From Terriglobales bacterium (GTDB taxonomy: Bacteria; Acidobacteriota; Terriglobia; Bryobacterales; Bryobacteraceae), in the NCBI GenBank assembly GCA_021372245.1, contig JAJFUV010000172.1, positions 1-46,993 on the forward strand: a DNA stretch of 46,993 nucleotides. Direction: 5' to 3'. The first letter of the stretch is position 1. Each line of letters starts with the position of its first letter. Positions 7,959-16,256 of the stretch are shown here, in pieces. The translations under genes and the position numbers were made by a program. The notes beneath the pieces are model-generated. The model ran no database searches and was not told the DNA's origin. It saw nothing but the letters and a program-made list of their open reading frames with translations.

Positions 7959-9824
7959 CTACTGGCGCACGCCCACGCTGAGCGAGTTGGAGATCCCCTG
8001 ATCGTTCTTAACGGTAACAGCCACCGACTGGATCAGATCCACAGGATTAGTAATGCCGCTCGAGCCGAGTAGCAGGTTGAACGGCAACGTTGCCGTGAAG
8101 AGACTGCCATAAAGCTGGGACTCGGCGCTCTTGTACCAAAGATCAAAGGTCGGATCCAAACTTATGGTGACGCGCGCGTTTGTCAGGTTCACGTTCGCGT
8201 TTGGTGCGAGCGTGAACTGCAGATCCATCTGTTTCAGGGCGCGGGTTGTCGCGTAGCCAGTTATCAGCAGTGTGAAACCGCTAGCTGATCGGGCCCCGAC
8301 CTGCACTGAGAGCAACCGTGGCGCGGACGGTGCGACAGAGAGCGACAGGCCCGCCGGCGCGTCCGGCGTCACGCTGTACCCCGTTCGCACGGCAAACGAC
8401 GGTGTGACGTTAATGATGCCGGCTACTGACCCCGTCTGCAGCTTGATCGTGGTGGATCCGCTATTGAATACAGCCTGGGTGCTGTTAGCCGGGATCGTGA
8501 ACGGCGCTGTCCTGCCACCCGTCGAAAACTGCACGGAAGGGTCCGTGCCAAACACGTCGGAGCTGACGGACATCGTGAGCGTTCCGGTCAACGGCAGCGC
8601 ATAAGGCGAATCCAAAGTGAGACCGATGCCGACCTGTTGCAAGGGTTCTTGTGAGCCGCTTGCGCCAACGAACCTGTAAGTGGGCAACGGCGGCGGGCCC
8701 AGACCGTTGCAAATCAACTCAAAGGTACTCGTGCCGATGAGCAGTCTACCTGGAGCGCTGCCCAACTTCGTGGGTTCAAAACGCAACGTGAACACAAAGC
8801 TGGTATTAGGCGCTAGCACAGCCGGAAGGAACGGCACATAGGACAGGGAGAATCCTTGCCCTGAAACGCTGATGACGTTGACGGTGCCGTCCGCATTTCC
8901 GTCGTTTCGCACTCTCAGTTGGACGCTGGTAATCTCACCGACGGCAGTGTCCGGGACGGTAATGACTTGGTTGGGTTGGATGACATCCGTACCATCGGCG
9001 CGTATCATCTCGTACGCGAAAACTGGCGCAATAGCAGTACCCTCCAGGATCGCTGTCAAGGTTTGCTCGCCGATCTTTAGCTGGAGAGATCCAATACTAG
9101 TTTCCGTCTGTTTAGGGGAGTAACGAATATTGAAGCTGACTTGCCCGCCGGCCGTAAGGGTACCGGGAAGTAACGGTAGGTTCAGTACTTGAAATGCAAC
9201 TCCGGCCACCGAGGCCGACGTGAGGGTTCCCGGTCCGCTGCCGCGGTTCAGAACGACGACTGTCGCTAACGAGCTGGAATTCACTGAGGTTGCCGGAAAG
9301 CCGATCTTCCCGCCGTCGGAGACGGACATCAGATTTCCATCGACTTGCATGTAATACGCAAGGACGAACTCCGGTGCGGTTCCGAGGAAGCCCAGTGCGA
9401 TGGCCCCGCTGGTGGCTGCGGTACCGGAGGTTGGCACTTCGTAGTAGGTGATGCTTAACTGCGCTTGAACCGCATTGCCGGTCGTGGCCGTGTAGCGATA
9501 GGTCAACGACGTCGCCTGGCCTGGCTTCAGCGACAGGGGGAATGCAGCGGATTCAACAAGCTCAAACCCGCCGGCACCGTATAGGTTGGGGGAACTGAGT
9601 ACACCCTCAGTGGAGCCTTGATAAGTGATGAGGATGTTCAGGGAAACTGATTGCCCCACCCCTCCGGTGGCGATGGTGATGACGGACCCGTTGGGGACAG
9701 TGGCAGCAGACGTTCCCTGTTGCGCTCTCAACTGGAAGGGAAACGTACTCTGGGCGCTGACATATTGAGTTGTCGCAAGCAACCAGCAAGTCGCGAGTAG
9801 GATTTTGTGGGTATAGCGCGCCAT
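7959..9824 (-). CDS. Secreted protein with tandem immunoglobulin-like (ASH / choice-of-anchor-D-like) domains
   Basis: A 621-residue exported protein with signal peptide (MARYTHKILLATCWLLATTQYVSAQ). After it come several ~100-110-residue beta-sandwich repeats, each with the pattern of ASPM/SPD-2/hydin or choice-of-anchor D modules: a strand ending VRNDGNADGTVNV, then GFSLSYVPFLPAVLAPNTSFVFTLRFEP and a closing GRLLIGTSTFEL. A parallel copy is VVLNRGSGPGTL...VQLPLLPGTL-like around residues 185-260. There is no C-terminal membrane segment, LPXTG or PEP-CTERM tail. An AGGAG site precedes the ATG, overlapping the end of the upstream gene. It is the last gene of the locus. A matrix or scaffold role is likely, but no function is shown. 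Confidence 0.7.
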   Translation of the reverse strand: MARYTHKILLATCWLLATTQYVSAQSTFPFQLRAQQGTSAATVPNGSVITIATGGVGQSVSLNILITYQGSTEGVLSSPNLYGAGGFELVESAAFPLSLKPGQATSLTYRYTATTGNAVQAQLSITYYEVPTSGTAATSGAIALGFLGTAPEFVLAYYMQVDGNLMSVSDGGKIGFPATSVNSSSLATVVVLNRGSGPGTLTSASVAGVAFQVLNLPLLPGTLTAGGQVSFNIRYSPKQTETSIGSLQLKIGEQTLTAILEGTAIAPVFAYEMIRADGTDVIQPNQVITVPDTAVGEITSVQLRVRNDGNADGTVNVISVSGQGFSLSYVPFLPAVLAPNTSFVFTLRFEPTKLGSAPGRLLIGTSTFELICNGLGPPPLPTYRFVGASGSQEPLQQVGIGLTLDSPYALPLTGTLTMSVSSDVFGTDPSVQFSTGGRTAPFTIPANSTQAVFNSGSTTIKLQTGSVAGIINVTPSFAVRTGYSVTPDAPAGLSLSVAPSAPRLLSVQVGARSASGFTLLITGYATTRALKQMDLQFTLAPNANVNLTNARVTISLDPTFDLWYKSAESQLYGSLFTATLPFNLLLGSSGITNPVDLIQSVAVTVKNDQGISNSLSVGVRQ

Positions 9825-9830
9825 AGCAGT

Positions 9831-10835
9831 CTACTCCTGACCTCCATCGGGGATGAAATACGTCGAACCCGTATCGGCCGTATCGAGGATCCAAATGGGC
9901 TCGCCAGCCTCGCGGTGTTTGGCAAGCAGGAACGAGGCACTACCGGGAAGCGGCTTGAGCAACTCGGGCGCTGCTTCCGTCGCCAGTTCGCCAATCCGTG
10001 TCCGGCTCGCGAGGTCATACACGAAGATGGTACGGCTTCTGGCGTTAGCAACGTACAGGGACAGTCCTCCTCGGTCCACCGCCAAGCCTACGGGGTCGAA
10101 CCTATCATCCGGTTCCTCGATCAGCGGAACGACTTGTGGCAGGTGCCCTGCATCCTGGATTTCTATGATAAGCCGGGCGCCGGCATCGACAGCGTAAACG
10201 GCGCGACCTCCCTTCACAGTGACCATGGCAGCAGGGTCCGCAACCGACGCCACCAGACTTGGAGGTGCGTCCGCCGAGACCCGATACACACCTCCGGCCT
10301 CTGCATCACGCATGCCCACCAGCACCGTCGCCCCCCCCTCGGAGACCGTCACACTACGCACTTCTCCAGGTAGCGACGATGCGTCCAGTAAGGAAGCCCC
10401 CAAAAGCTTGTCCGATGAAATGGCCACCAGAAACAACTGTCGCGTCGAGGCGTAGTAGGCCACGAGCGACGAGACGTCCGGCGCCCAGACGATTTCGTCC
10501 GGAATACCCGAGAGCTCTTCGATGAGCGTGGAAGTGGGTGAGCCGGTGTTCAATCCTCGCGCCAACTTGGACTGCCCCTCTGATATGACCAGAACTGTAT
10601 CGCCGTCCGGAGCGACGGAGGCAAACTCGATTGGCGAGATAAGAGGCTTACCGAGGTACCCGGCACCCGCGACCCCCAGGATGGGCCGAATGCTCCGCGA
10701 GGGAGTATCAAAGACAAGACCTGACACAGGGCCGCGGACCGCTCCGATCTGGCCCAGTAAGGGAACAGACAATAGCAAGACCAGGCCGAATGAGAAGGCG
10801 AACGGTCGAATCAAGGCACATGTTCTATTCGTCAT
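9831..10835 (-). CDS. Secreted beta-propeller-like protein
   Basis: A 334-residue protein with an N-terminal hydrophobic signal segment (RPFAFSFGLVLLLSVPLLGQ). The mature part is made of repeated ~45-residue beta units with recurring patterns such as FASVAPDGDTVLVISEG, SVTVSEGGATVLVGMRD and LAVDRGGLSLYVANARSRTIFVYDLASRTRIGEL, the signature of YVTN/NHL/WD-type propellers. No catalytic residues stand out. A GAGGTGA ribosome-binding site precedes the ATG. It lies five bases from each neighbour, in the three-gene secreted block after exosortase and EpsI. A binding or structural role at the cell surface is inferred. Confidence 0.65.
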   Translation of the reverse strand: MTNRTCALIRPFAFSFGLVLLLSVPLLGQIGAVRGPVSGLVFDTPSRSIRPILGVAGAGYLGKPLISPIEFASVAPDGDTVLVISEGQSKLARGLNTGSPTSTLIEELSGIPDEIVWAPDVSSLVAYYASTRQLFLVAISSDKLLGASLLDASSLPGEVRSVTVSEGGATVLVGMRDAEAGGVYRVSADAPPSLVASVADPAAMVTVKGGRAVYAVDAGARLIIEIQDAGHLPQVVPLIEEPDDRFDPVGLAVDRGGLSLYVANARSRTIFVYDLASRTRIGELATEAAPELLKPLPGSASFLLAKHREAGEPIWILDTADTGSTYFIPDGGQE

Positions 10836-10841
10836 TAGTTA

Positions 10842-11468
10842 TCACCTCGGATTCCCTACTGAAATCACCCCCGGGATGAGGGTCAGCGTGGAAGCAGACG
10901 CGGCGGACTCACCGCCTCTGGTCGCCCAGATCGCGCCACCCGCCGCCGCCCCGCCCGCCGCCAAAGCGATCCAGAGCCACTTTCTGGAGGATTTCTTGGG
11001 CTGAACCTGCGCTCCGGCAGGCACTTCCTTCGCGGAGTTTACTTGATTGATCACGACGTTTCCCGTTCGGCCACCGAAGCTGGCAGTGACCCTGATCAGA
11101 AACGGGCCGGGCTCACTGTTTGGCCGGAAACCTGTGGCTGCGGCCTGGCCCTGCACATTGGTCCGGGTTTTTAGGCTGGTCTGCTGGCCCGGGAAGAAAG
11201 CGCCGGGGCCCACCTGCGGCAAACTGAAGGTCACATTCGCACCTTCCACGGGCAGGTCATTTTCGTTCCGCACCTCAACGACGGGCGTGGCAAAAGTCCG
11301 CAGGGGAATACTGTTGATGGCGTTCTGTCCATCCAGAACGATGATGCGGAGCGTAACGGTCGACCCGTCATCACGGGCTTTGACGCTTACTCCCTGCTGT
11401 GCTTGAACAGTAGGCGCCAGACACAAGACGGCGGATAGCACAACTGCAATGGAATCTCGATACGACAA
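10842..11468 (-). CDS. Secreted Ig-like (Big_1-type) protein with an unusual C-terminal membrane segment
   Basis: About 208 residues. I place the start at the TTG at 11468 because GGAGGTGA sits five to eight bases before it; the frame can also open at a TTG at 11480, but that codon overlaps the ribosome-binding site. A signal peptide (SIAVVLSAVLCLAPTVQAQ) is followed by an invasin-like Ig domain (Big_1 pattern: PVVEVRNENDLPVEGANVTFSLP, then TRTNVQGQAAATGFRPN and FLIRVTASFGG). Then come a basic patch (KKSSRK), a single Trp-flanked, Gly/Ala-rich membrane segment (WLWIALAAGGAAAGGAIW) and a short tail ending SVGNPR. This is not a PEP-CTERM signal: the basic patch is on the wrong side. It follows exosortase/EpsI directly, so it may be a partner or non-standard substrate. 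Confidence 0.65.
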   Translation of the reverse strand: MSYRDSIAVVLSAVLCLAPTVQAQQGVSVKARDDGSTVTLRIIVLDGQNAINSIPLRTFATPVVEVRNENDLPVEGANVTFSLPQVGPGAFFPGQQTSLKTRTNVQGQAAATGFRPNSEPGPFLIRVTASFGGRTGNVVINQVNSAKEVPAGAQVQPKKSSRKWLWIALAAGGAAAGGAIWATRGGESAASASTLTLIPGVISVGNPR

Positions 11469-11507
11469 GATCACCTCCAATGAGAATGCGTTAGGGCTGG
11501 ACCCGCC

Positions 11508-12179
11508 TCACAATGGCGGGAACCACTGGCATAATCGCGGATAGAGGGCGCGCGCGAAACGTGCCGCTGTTTCCTGGGACCGGCGTTCTTCCTCCGCTGC
11601 CATGACCGGCACAATGATGCGAACCAACGACGAATCACTCCGGCGCAGGCGAACGATGTCGCCCATCGAGTGAAATCGGACTGTGTACTCGTCGGCGGTG
11701 ACACGATTTCCCGTCTGGAACCAGTACAGAACGGTCCTCTGCTCTATACCTTTCCGTACTACGTACTGGTTGACTCGGATCTTCGCCGCAAGGTCGGGAA
11801 AGTCGATCCAGATCTTTTCTCTGGATTTGGGATCCCAACCGGCACCTATGAGGCAGGTCTTCGGGGAGTGCGGCGCGCGTGAGGCGCTGCGTTGCCTGTA
11901 GTAGGTCACAAAGAGCTCAACTCTCTCGCCGGTGCGCGCTTCAACATACCTCCTCAACATGTAGTCGTCCGGCTGCAGGACCTGGAGGACGGCGTCCTGC
12001 ACTCTCTCGTCGCCGGTCAACATCCATTGGCCGATCTGGTCCGGAAAAGTCGCCAAGGGAGGAGTTTGCGGCGCGTCCACGGCTGTAGGCAAAGAGTAAA
12101 AGGCCAAGGCCTGAAGTGCGAATAAGCAGGTTAGAATTACGACCTGCCTCTTCCCGGAAGTTCTTGTTTCAATGGGCAT
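11508..12179 (-). CDS. epsI: EpsI, exosortase-associated protein (DUF3485)
   Basis: A 223-residue protein with one N-terminal membrane anchor (VVILTCLFALQALAFYSLP, about 13-31) and an external domain. The conserved segment HSPKTCLIGAGW (about residues 103-114) holds the His/Cys pattern typical of EpsI, followed by VLYWFQTGNR. EpsI proteins are encoded next to or fused to exosortases in extracellular polysaccharide loci; their biochemical role is still unclear. The gene overlaps the end of the exosortase gene by 11 bases, so the two are probably translated together. Family assignment is strong from motif and neighbour. Confidence 0.88.
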   Translation of the reverse strand: MPIETRTSGKRQVVILTCLFALQALAFYSLPTAVDAPQTPPLATFPDQIGQWMLTGDERVQDAVLQVLQPDDYMLRRYVEARTGERVELFVTYYRQRSASRAPHSPKTCLIGAGWDPKSREKIWIDFPDLAAKIRVNQYVVRKGIEQRTVLYWFQTGNRVTADEYTVRFHSMGDIVRLRRSDSSLVRIIVPVMAAEEERRSQETAARFARALYPRLCQWFPPL

Positions 12180-13059
12180 GGCGGGGTCGCATCGAACGGT
12201 AAATCGACCTCACGAATCTGTGGAATATTATCACGAAAGCGAAACTGACCAGTGTAATCGTCCACCCCGTCACAGCATGGTAGATGCCTTCCGCCAACTC
12301 AGGATTCAGGCTGCCGACCGTTGCGCTTGCGACAATTCTCGCCGTGTTGGCGAGAATGGCGGCGAGAAGAGTCCACAGAATCAGCAAGAGCCTCATCCAG
12401 TTCTTCGGTTCCATGAAGTAACTGTAAGTCAACGTTAGAAACAGCAGCGAATACAAAGAACGAATGCCGCTGCAAGCCTCCACGACGGACAATTTGCGGC
12501 CAACTAGCTCGATGATGTTGCCTTCGCGTAGTACAGTGTACCCCAGCAGATCCAGGGAGCCTTCCGCCATGCGGCTTGCGAGCAACTGTAATTGAAATGT
12601 GAGCTGTTTGTAAAAGTACCAAGGCAGGGGAATCATGAACAGGAGCATCAGGAGAGCAAACCCGACCTTACGAACGGTGTTCACGCCGCGCAGATAGAGA
12701 ACCAGCCCCATAACGGACAGAAGCAACGCCGAACGCGGCAGGAACTTCGATTCGAGCATAGTGCCTACTAGGGTCAGAATCGCCGCGAAAACTACGGCGG
12801 ACAGCCCCCAGTTGGAACACGTCGCGGGGATGGACTTCAGTTCGTCGCGCTTGTGCCAGACAATGTACGCGGCCACAAAAGGCGCAAACGGTGCATGTGC
12901 GAGATCGTCGTCGGTCATCCACTGTTGCACCAAATCAACAATAACAGGTGCATAGCAAATGGCTATACATGTGGCAAACCACGCCATGATCTGCCATGAG
13001 AAGCGTTGCGCCTTGGTCTCAGTTGGTAACGTGGATGGCACGGTTTCAGATTGGTTCAT
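12169..13059 (-). CDS. Exosortase (XrtA/EpsH-like membrane transpeptidase)
   Basis: A 296-residue multi-spanning membrane protein with about eight hydrophobic helices. All three conserved exosortase positions are present: Cys196 in VEACSGIRS, Arg241 in NTARIVAS and His261 in YHAVTGW. The early segment (DLAHAPFAPFVAAYIVW, about 52-68) is also typical. Exosortases cleave C-terminal sorting signals, classically PEP-CTERM, of secreted proteins and probably transfer them to a surface glycan or lipid. The position beside epsI and sugar-nucleotide genes matches the EPS-linked exosortase loci known from other Gram-negative bacteria. The subclass cannot be fixed by eye. No PEP-CTERM substrate is encoded in this window. 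Confidence 0.93.
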   Translation of the reverse strand: MNQSETVPSTLPTETKAQRFSWQIMAWFATCIAICYAPVIVDLVQQWMTDDDLAHAPFAPFVAAYIVWHKRDELKSIPATCSNWGLSAVVFAAILTLVGTMLESKFLPRSALLLSVMGLVLYLRGVNTVRKVGFALLMLLFMIPLPWYFYKQLTFQLQLLASRMAEGSLDLLGYTVLREGNIIELVGRKLSVVEACSGIRSLYSLLFLTLTYSYFMEPKNWMRLLLILWTLLAAILANTARIVASATVGSLNPELAEGIYHAVTGWTITLVSFAFVIIFHRFVRSIYRSMRPRHAH

Positions 13060-13116
13060 CCCGTATCCTAGACCCTTTTCATGGGAGCTTCCATTCGCTT
13101 CTCCAAAGGCCGCACC

Positions 13117-15036
13117 TCATGTTGCGGACGAGACCGGCTCGCGCGATGCGTCTCCTTGCTCGAAGGGACGGTATTCCGGCAGCAGCCGACGGAGGTGCTG
13201 GATGATCTCATCCGTTTCTCCACGCGCGACCAAGCCGTCCAGATGTTGGACCCAGGTGCTCACCACACTATAGTCCGTCGGGGGGTGCTTAAAGATTTTG
13301 ATTTTGGGGTGCTCTGTCGGCAGAATGTGCTCGCCTTGGGTGGTAATCTCCTCAAACAGCTTCTCGCCCGGACGCAAACCGCTGAACTCAATCTTGATGT
13401 CCCGGTCGGGAACCAGCCCCGCGAGCTGGATCATCGTGCGCGCCAGTTCAGTGATTTCCACAGGTTCTCCCATATCGAGCACGAAGATCTCCGGACCCGA
13501 TCCGAATGTCGACGCCTGCAGGACCAACTGTACCGCCTCGCGCGTGGTCATGAAGTAGCGGCGCATTTCGGGATGTGTCACGGTAACGGGGCCGCCGCAG
13601 GCGATCTGTGCCTGAAAAACTGGCACCACACTGCCGCTGCTCCCCAGAACGTTTCCGAACCGGACGGATACGAACTTGGTGTGACCGTTCTCCTTCAAAG
13701 TCGCCAGGCTGGCCGCGATCACCTCTGCCGCGCGCTTCGTCGCACCCATCACGCTGGTAGGGTTCACCGCCTTGTCTGTTGAGATCTGCACAAAGCTGTC
13801 CACGTGGTGCCTAAGGGCCGCCCGGGCCACGTTCCACATGCCGAGAACGTTGTTCTGGGCTGCCTGAATTGCATGAGCTTCCATCAACGGTACGTGCTTG
13901 TACGCCGCCGCATGATAGACCAAATGCACGCGGTGCCGGCTGAATACCGCTTCCATGGCCGACGCATCCCGAATATTCGCGAGAACCGGTATAACTTTCA
14001 GCTCGGCATGCTTCCCGCGCAATTCCAGATCGATGTTGAAAAGTTCGCTCTCGGCCTGGTCCAGCGCGATCAGTTCGCTGGGCGAGAATTCAGCCAACTG
14101 ACGACAGAGCTCGGATCCGATAGAACCGGCGGCGCCGGTCACCAACACGTTTCGACCCGTGACGCAATTGCGAACCTCCGCGTTCTCAAGTTCCACCGGC
14201 GCCCTGCACAACAGGTCCTCCACCGAAATGTCGCGAATCTGGCGGCTGAGGCTGCGCGCCTGGAGCAGTTCACCAATCGCCGGTAGTGTTCGGCAGAAGA
14301 CTCCCGCCTCACGGCAGTTGGCAATGGCCTTCCGCATCCGCTCCGAGTTGGCCGATGGCATAGCGATCAGAATCTCATCGATGCGCCGCCCTTTAGCCAC
14401 TTGCTTCTCGACCACTCGCTTGGCTTCCTCTCCCGTCCCAAACACCAGCCGACCGCCTACCAGGTCAAGCTTCTTCAATGGGTTGTCGTCCAGGAAGCCC
14501 AGTACCCGCAAACCCAATCCTGGATTCTCTTGTATTTCCCGTGTAATCGTCACGCCGGCCCAACCGGCGCCGTAAATGAGCAGGTTCTTCCGGCCGCCGG
14601 CGCTGTTATACTGCAGCCGCGATTGCCGATAGATTCTGATCAAAACGTGAGCGCCGGAAATCCCCAACACACTGAGTGCGAAGTCGATGACGTAGATGGA
14701 ACGCGGGAAGGACTGACCCACCATAACCCATGTGCCGAGCGCGAATCCGCAAGATGCCAGCAGGTTGCCATAGCCAATCCGCACCATATCGGACACACTC
14801 ACCGTGCTCCACCACCCTTGATGCAGCCGCGTCACATAGAAGCACGTCATCTTCACCGGTAGTGCAATGACGCTACCCGCCAGAATATACTCCAGTTCGA
14901 CCAGAGTAAGTTGAAAGTCGAAACGCAGCAGAAATGCCATCACCAGGCTGGATACGATTCCCCCGGCCAGCCCGGCGTGGATGAATCCGCCGCGATGCCG
15001 CAGGACGAAGTCTTTCAGTTTGCCGGAGAGTTTCAT
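13117..15036 (-). CDS. Membrane nucleotide-sugar 4,6-dehydratase (WbpM/PglF/CapD type)
   Basis: A 639-residue protein. The start at 15036 forms an ATGA overlap with the end of the aminotransferase gene; the frame stays open for 60 more codons upstream, but that part is a shadow of the neighbour. Four membrane helices lie at about residues 18-140, then a first Rossmann-like domain (LLIYGAGWAG, 152-161), then the extended SDR domain with TGAAGSIG (300-307), YHAAAYKHVPLME (374-386) and STDKAVNPTSVMGATK (419-434). The usual catalytic Tyr is replaced by Met430 with Lys434, as in the SMK-type dehydratases WbpM and PglF. These convert UDP-GlcNAc to a 4-keto-6-deoxy sugar, first step towards bacillosamine- or QuiNAc-type residues. 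The following aminotransferase fits this. Confidence 0.9.
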   Translation of the reverse strand: MKLSGKLKDFVLRHRGGFIHAGLAGGIVSSLVMAFLLRFDFQLTLVELEYILAGSVIALPVKMTCFYVTRLHQGWWSTVSVSDMVRIGYGNLLASCGFALGTWVMVGQSFPRSIYVIDFALSVLGISGAHVLIRIYRQSRLQYNSAGGRKNLLIYGAGWAGVTITREIQENPGLGLRVLGFLDDNPLKKLDLVGGRLVFGTGEEAKRVVEKQVAKGRRIDEILIAMPSANSERMRKAIANCREAGVFCRTLPAIGELLQARSLSRQIRDISVEDLLCRAPVELENAEVRNCVTGRNVLVTGAAGSIGSELCRQLAEFSPSELIALDQAESELFNIDLELRGKHAELKVIPVLANIRDASAMEAVFSRHRVHLVYHAAAYKHVPLMEAHAIQAAQNNVLGMWNVARAALRHHVDSFVQISTDKAVNPTSVMGATKRAAEVIAASLATLKENGHTKFVSVRFGNVLGSSGSVVPVFQAQIACGGPVTVTHPEMRRYFMTTREAVQLVLQASTFGSGPEIFVLDMGEPVEITELARTMIQLAGLVPDRDIKIEFSGLRPGEKLFEEITTQGEHILPTEHPKIKIFKHPPTDYSVVSTWVQHLDGLVARGETDEIIQHLRRLLPEYRPFEQGDASREPVSSAT

Positions 15037-16256
15037 GAAGCAGCCGCTCCTCTGTACCTCGCCCTGCCTCGTCGCGCTCGGCGCACGATCTCCCGCACCG
15101 CGTCTGTCACGCGCTCCACCTCGCGTTCCATCATGGACGGGTATAGCGGTAGGCTCACAATACGCGGGTACAACGCCATGGCCCTTGGACAGTGATTCTG
15201 CGGCAGTCCTGCCCATTCCTTGTAGGCCGGGTGCATGGGGATAGGGATGAAATGGACACTGGTGCCTATCCCCCGCCGCCGCAGCTCTTCCACGAATTCA
15301 TCGCGGTTCATGGTAAGTCTATGGGTATTCAGACGAAGAATATACAGATGCCAACAGTGCCGTCCATTCGTTGCCTGCGGCGGAACTTCCACTTCTTCAA
15401 TGTCCGCAAATGCACGGCTGTAAATCTGTGCGATCCGGGTCCGCCTGCGTACAAACTCCTCCTGCTTGCGCAGTTGGTGCAGACCGATGGCAGACTGTAT
15501 GTCACTTAGGTTGTACTTATAGCCAACGTCGACCACTTCATAAAACCACTTACCTTTCTCCGCATAGCGATTCCAGGCGTCCTTGTCGATTCCATGCAGG
15601 GAGAGCACGCGCATCTTTTCCAGCATTCCCTGGTCATGTGTCGTGACCATCCCGCCTTCGCCCGTGGTCAAGTTTTTGGTGGCATAGAAGCTGTAAGCCA
15701 CCGCGTCGCTTCTCATCCCCTCCGCCGGCAACCCCGCCCCGATCGGAAACCCCCGGTAGTGCGTGCCCACCGCGTGCGCCGCGTCCTCCACTACCTTCAA
15801 CCCGTGCCGCGCCGCCAGTCTCCACAGCGGCTCCATTTCGCACGCCAGCCCTCCCAGGTGCACCGGAACGACAGCACGCGTCCTATCGGTGATCCTCGCC
15901 TCGACCGATTTCGGATCCAGGTTGCCGTCCCCACCGATGTCCGCCAGCACCGGCGTCGCCCCGACCTCCAGAATGGTGTTCACGGTGGCGCAGAATGTGA
16001 GGGGCGTCGTAATCACCTCGTCCCCACTTTTCAAACCCAAGGCCCGCAGTGCCAGATGCAGCGCGGCAGTGCACGAGTTCACCGCCAGCGCATGCGGAGC
16101 CCCCACATATGCCGCGAACTCTGCCTCGAACTTCGCCGTCCGCGGACCCGTGGTCAGCCACCCTGAGCGCAAGGTGTCCACCACCTCCCGGATTTCCTCC
16201 TCCCCGATGGATGTCCGGCTGAAGGGGATGAAGGGCTCGGACGTTATACCAGACAT
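15033..16256 (-). CDS. DegT/DnrJ/EryC1-type PLP sugar aminotransferase
   Basis: A 407-residue type I PLP enzyme. It has GWLTTGPRTAKFEAEFAAY at the start, the NSCTAALHLAL cofactor-phosphate loop (60-70), VEDAAHAVGTHYRG (157-169) and the PLP-binding Lys194 in SFYATKNLTTGEGG. Such enzymes aminate 4-keto (or 3-keto) nucleotide sugars using glutamate. With the dehydratase just downstream and the PglC-like transferase overlapping its start by 13 bases, it most likely makes a UDP-4-amino-4,6-dideoxy-GlcNAc-type donor, like PglE. The exact stereochemistry is not readable. The Arg-rich C-terminal tail (RRARRGRARYRG) is longer than usual. Confidence 0.9.
   Translation of the reverse strand: MSGITSEPFIPFSRTSIGEEEIREVVDTLRSGWLTTGPRTAKFEAEFAAYVGAPHALAVNSCTAALHLALRALGLKSGDEVITTPLTFCATVNTILEVGATPVLADIGGDGNLDPKSVEARITDRTRAVVPVHLGGLACEMEPLWRLAARHGLKVVEDAAHAVGTHYRGFPIGAGLPAEGMRSDAVAYSFYATKNLTTGEGGMVTTHDQGMLEKMRVLSLHGIDKDAWNRYAEKGKWFYEVVDVGYKYNLSDIQSAIGLHQLRKQEEFVRRRTRIAQIYSRAFADIEEVEVPPQATNGRHCWHLYILRLNTHRLTMNRDEFVEELRRRGIGTSVHFIPIPMHPAYKEWAGLPQNHCPRAMALYPRIVSLPLYPSMMEREVERVTDAVREIVRRARRGRARYRGAAAS

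Noticed and set aside
7536..7981. Frames of 129 (minus) and 102 (plus) codons in the convergent gap
   Set aside because: Both run into neighbouring genes, lack ribosome-binding sites and have no domain-like composition.
10842..11468. PEP-CTERM sorting signal in the Ig-domain protein
   Set aside because: There is no PEP motif before the helix, and the basic residues precede rather than follow it.
15037..15216. 60-codon N-terminal extension of the dehydratase
   Set aside because: It lies in the aminotransferase gene in another frame, and the ATGA overlap at 15033-15036 gives a better start just before the first membrane helix.
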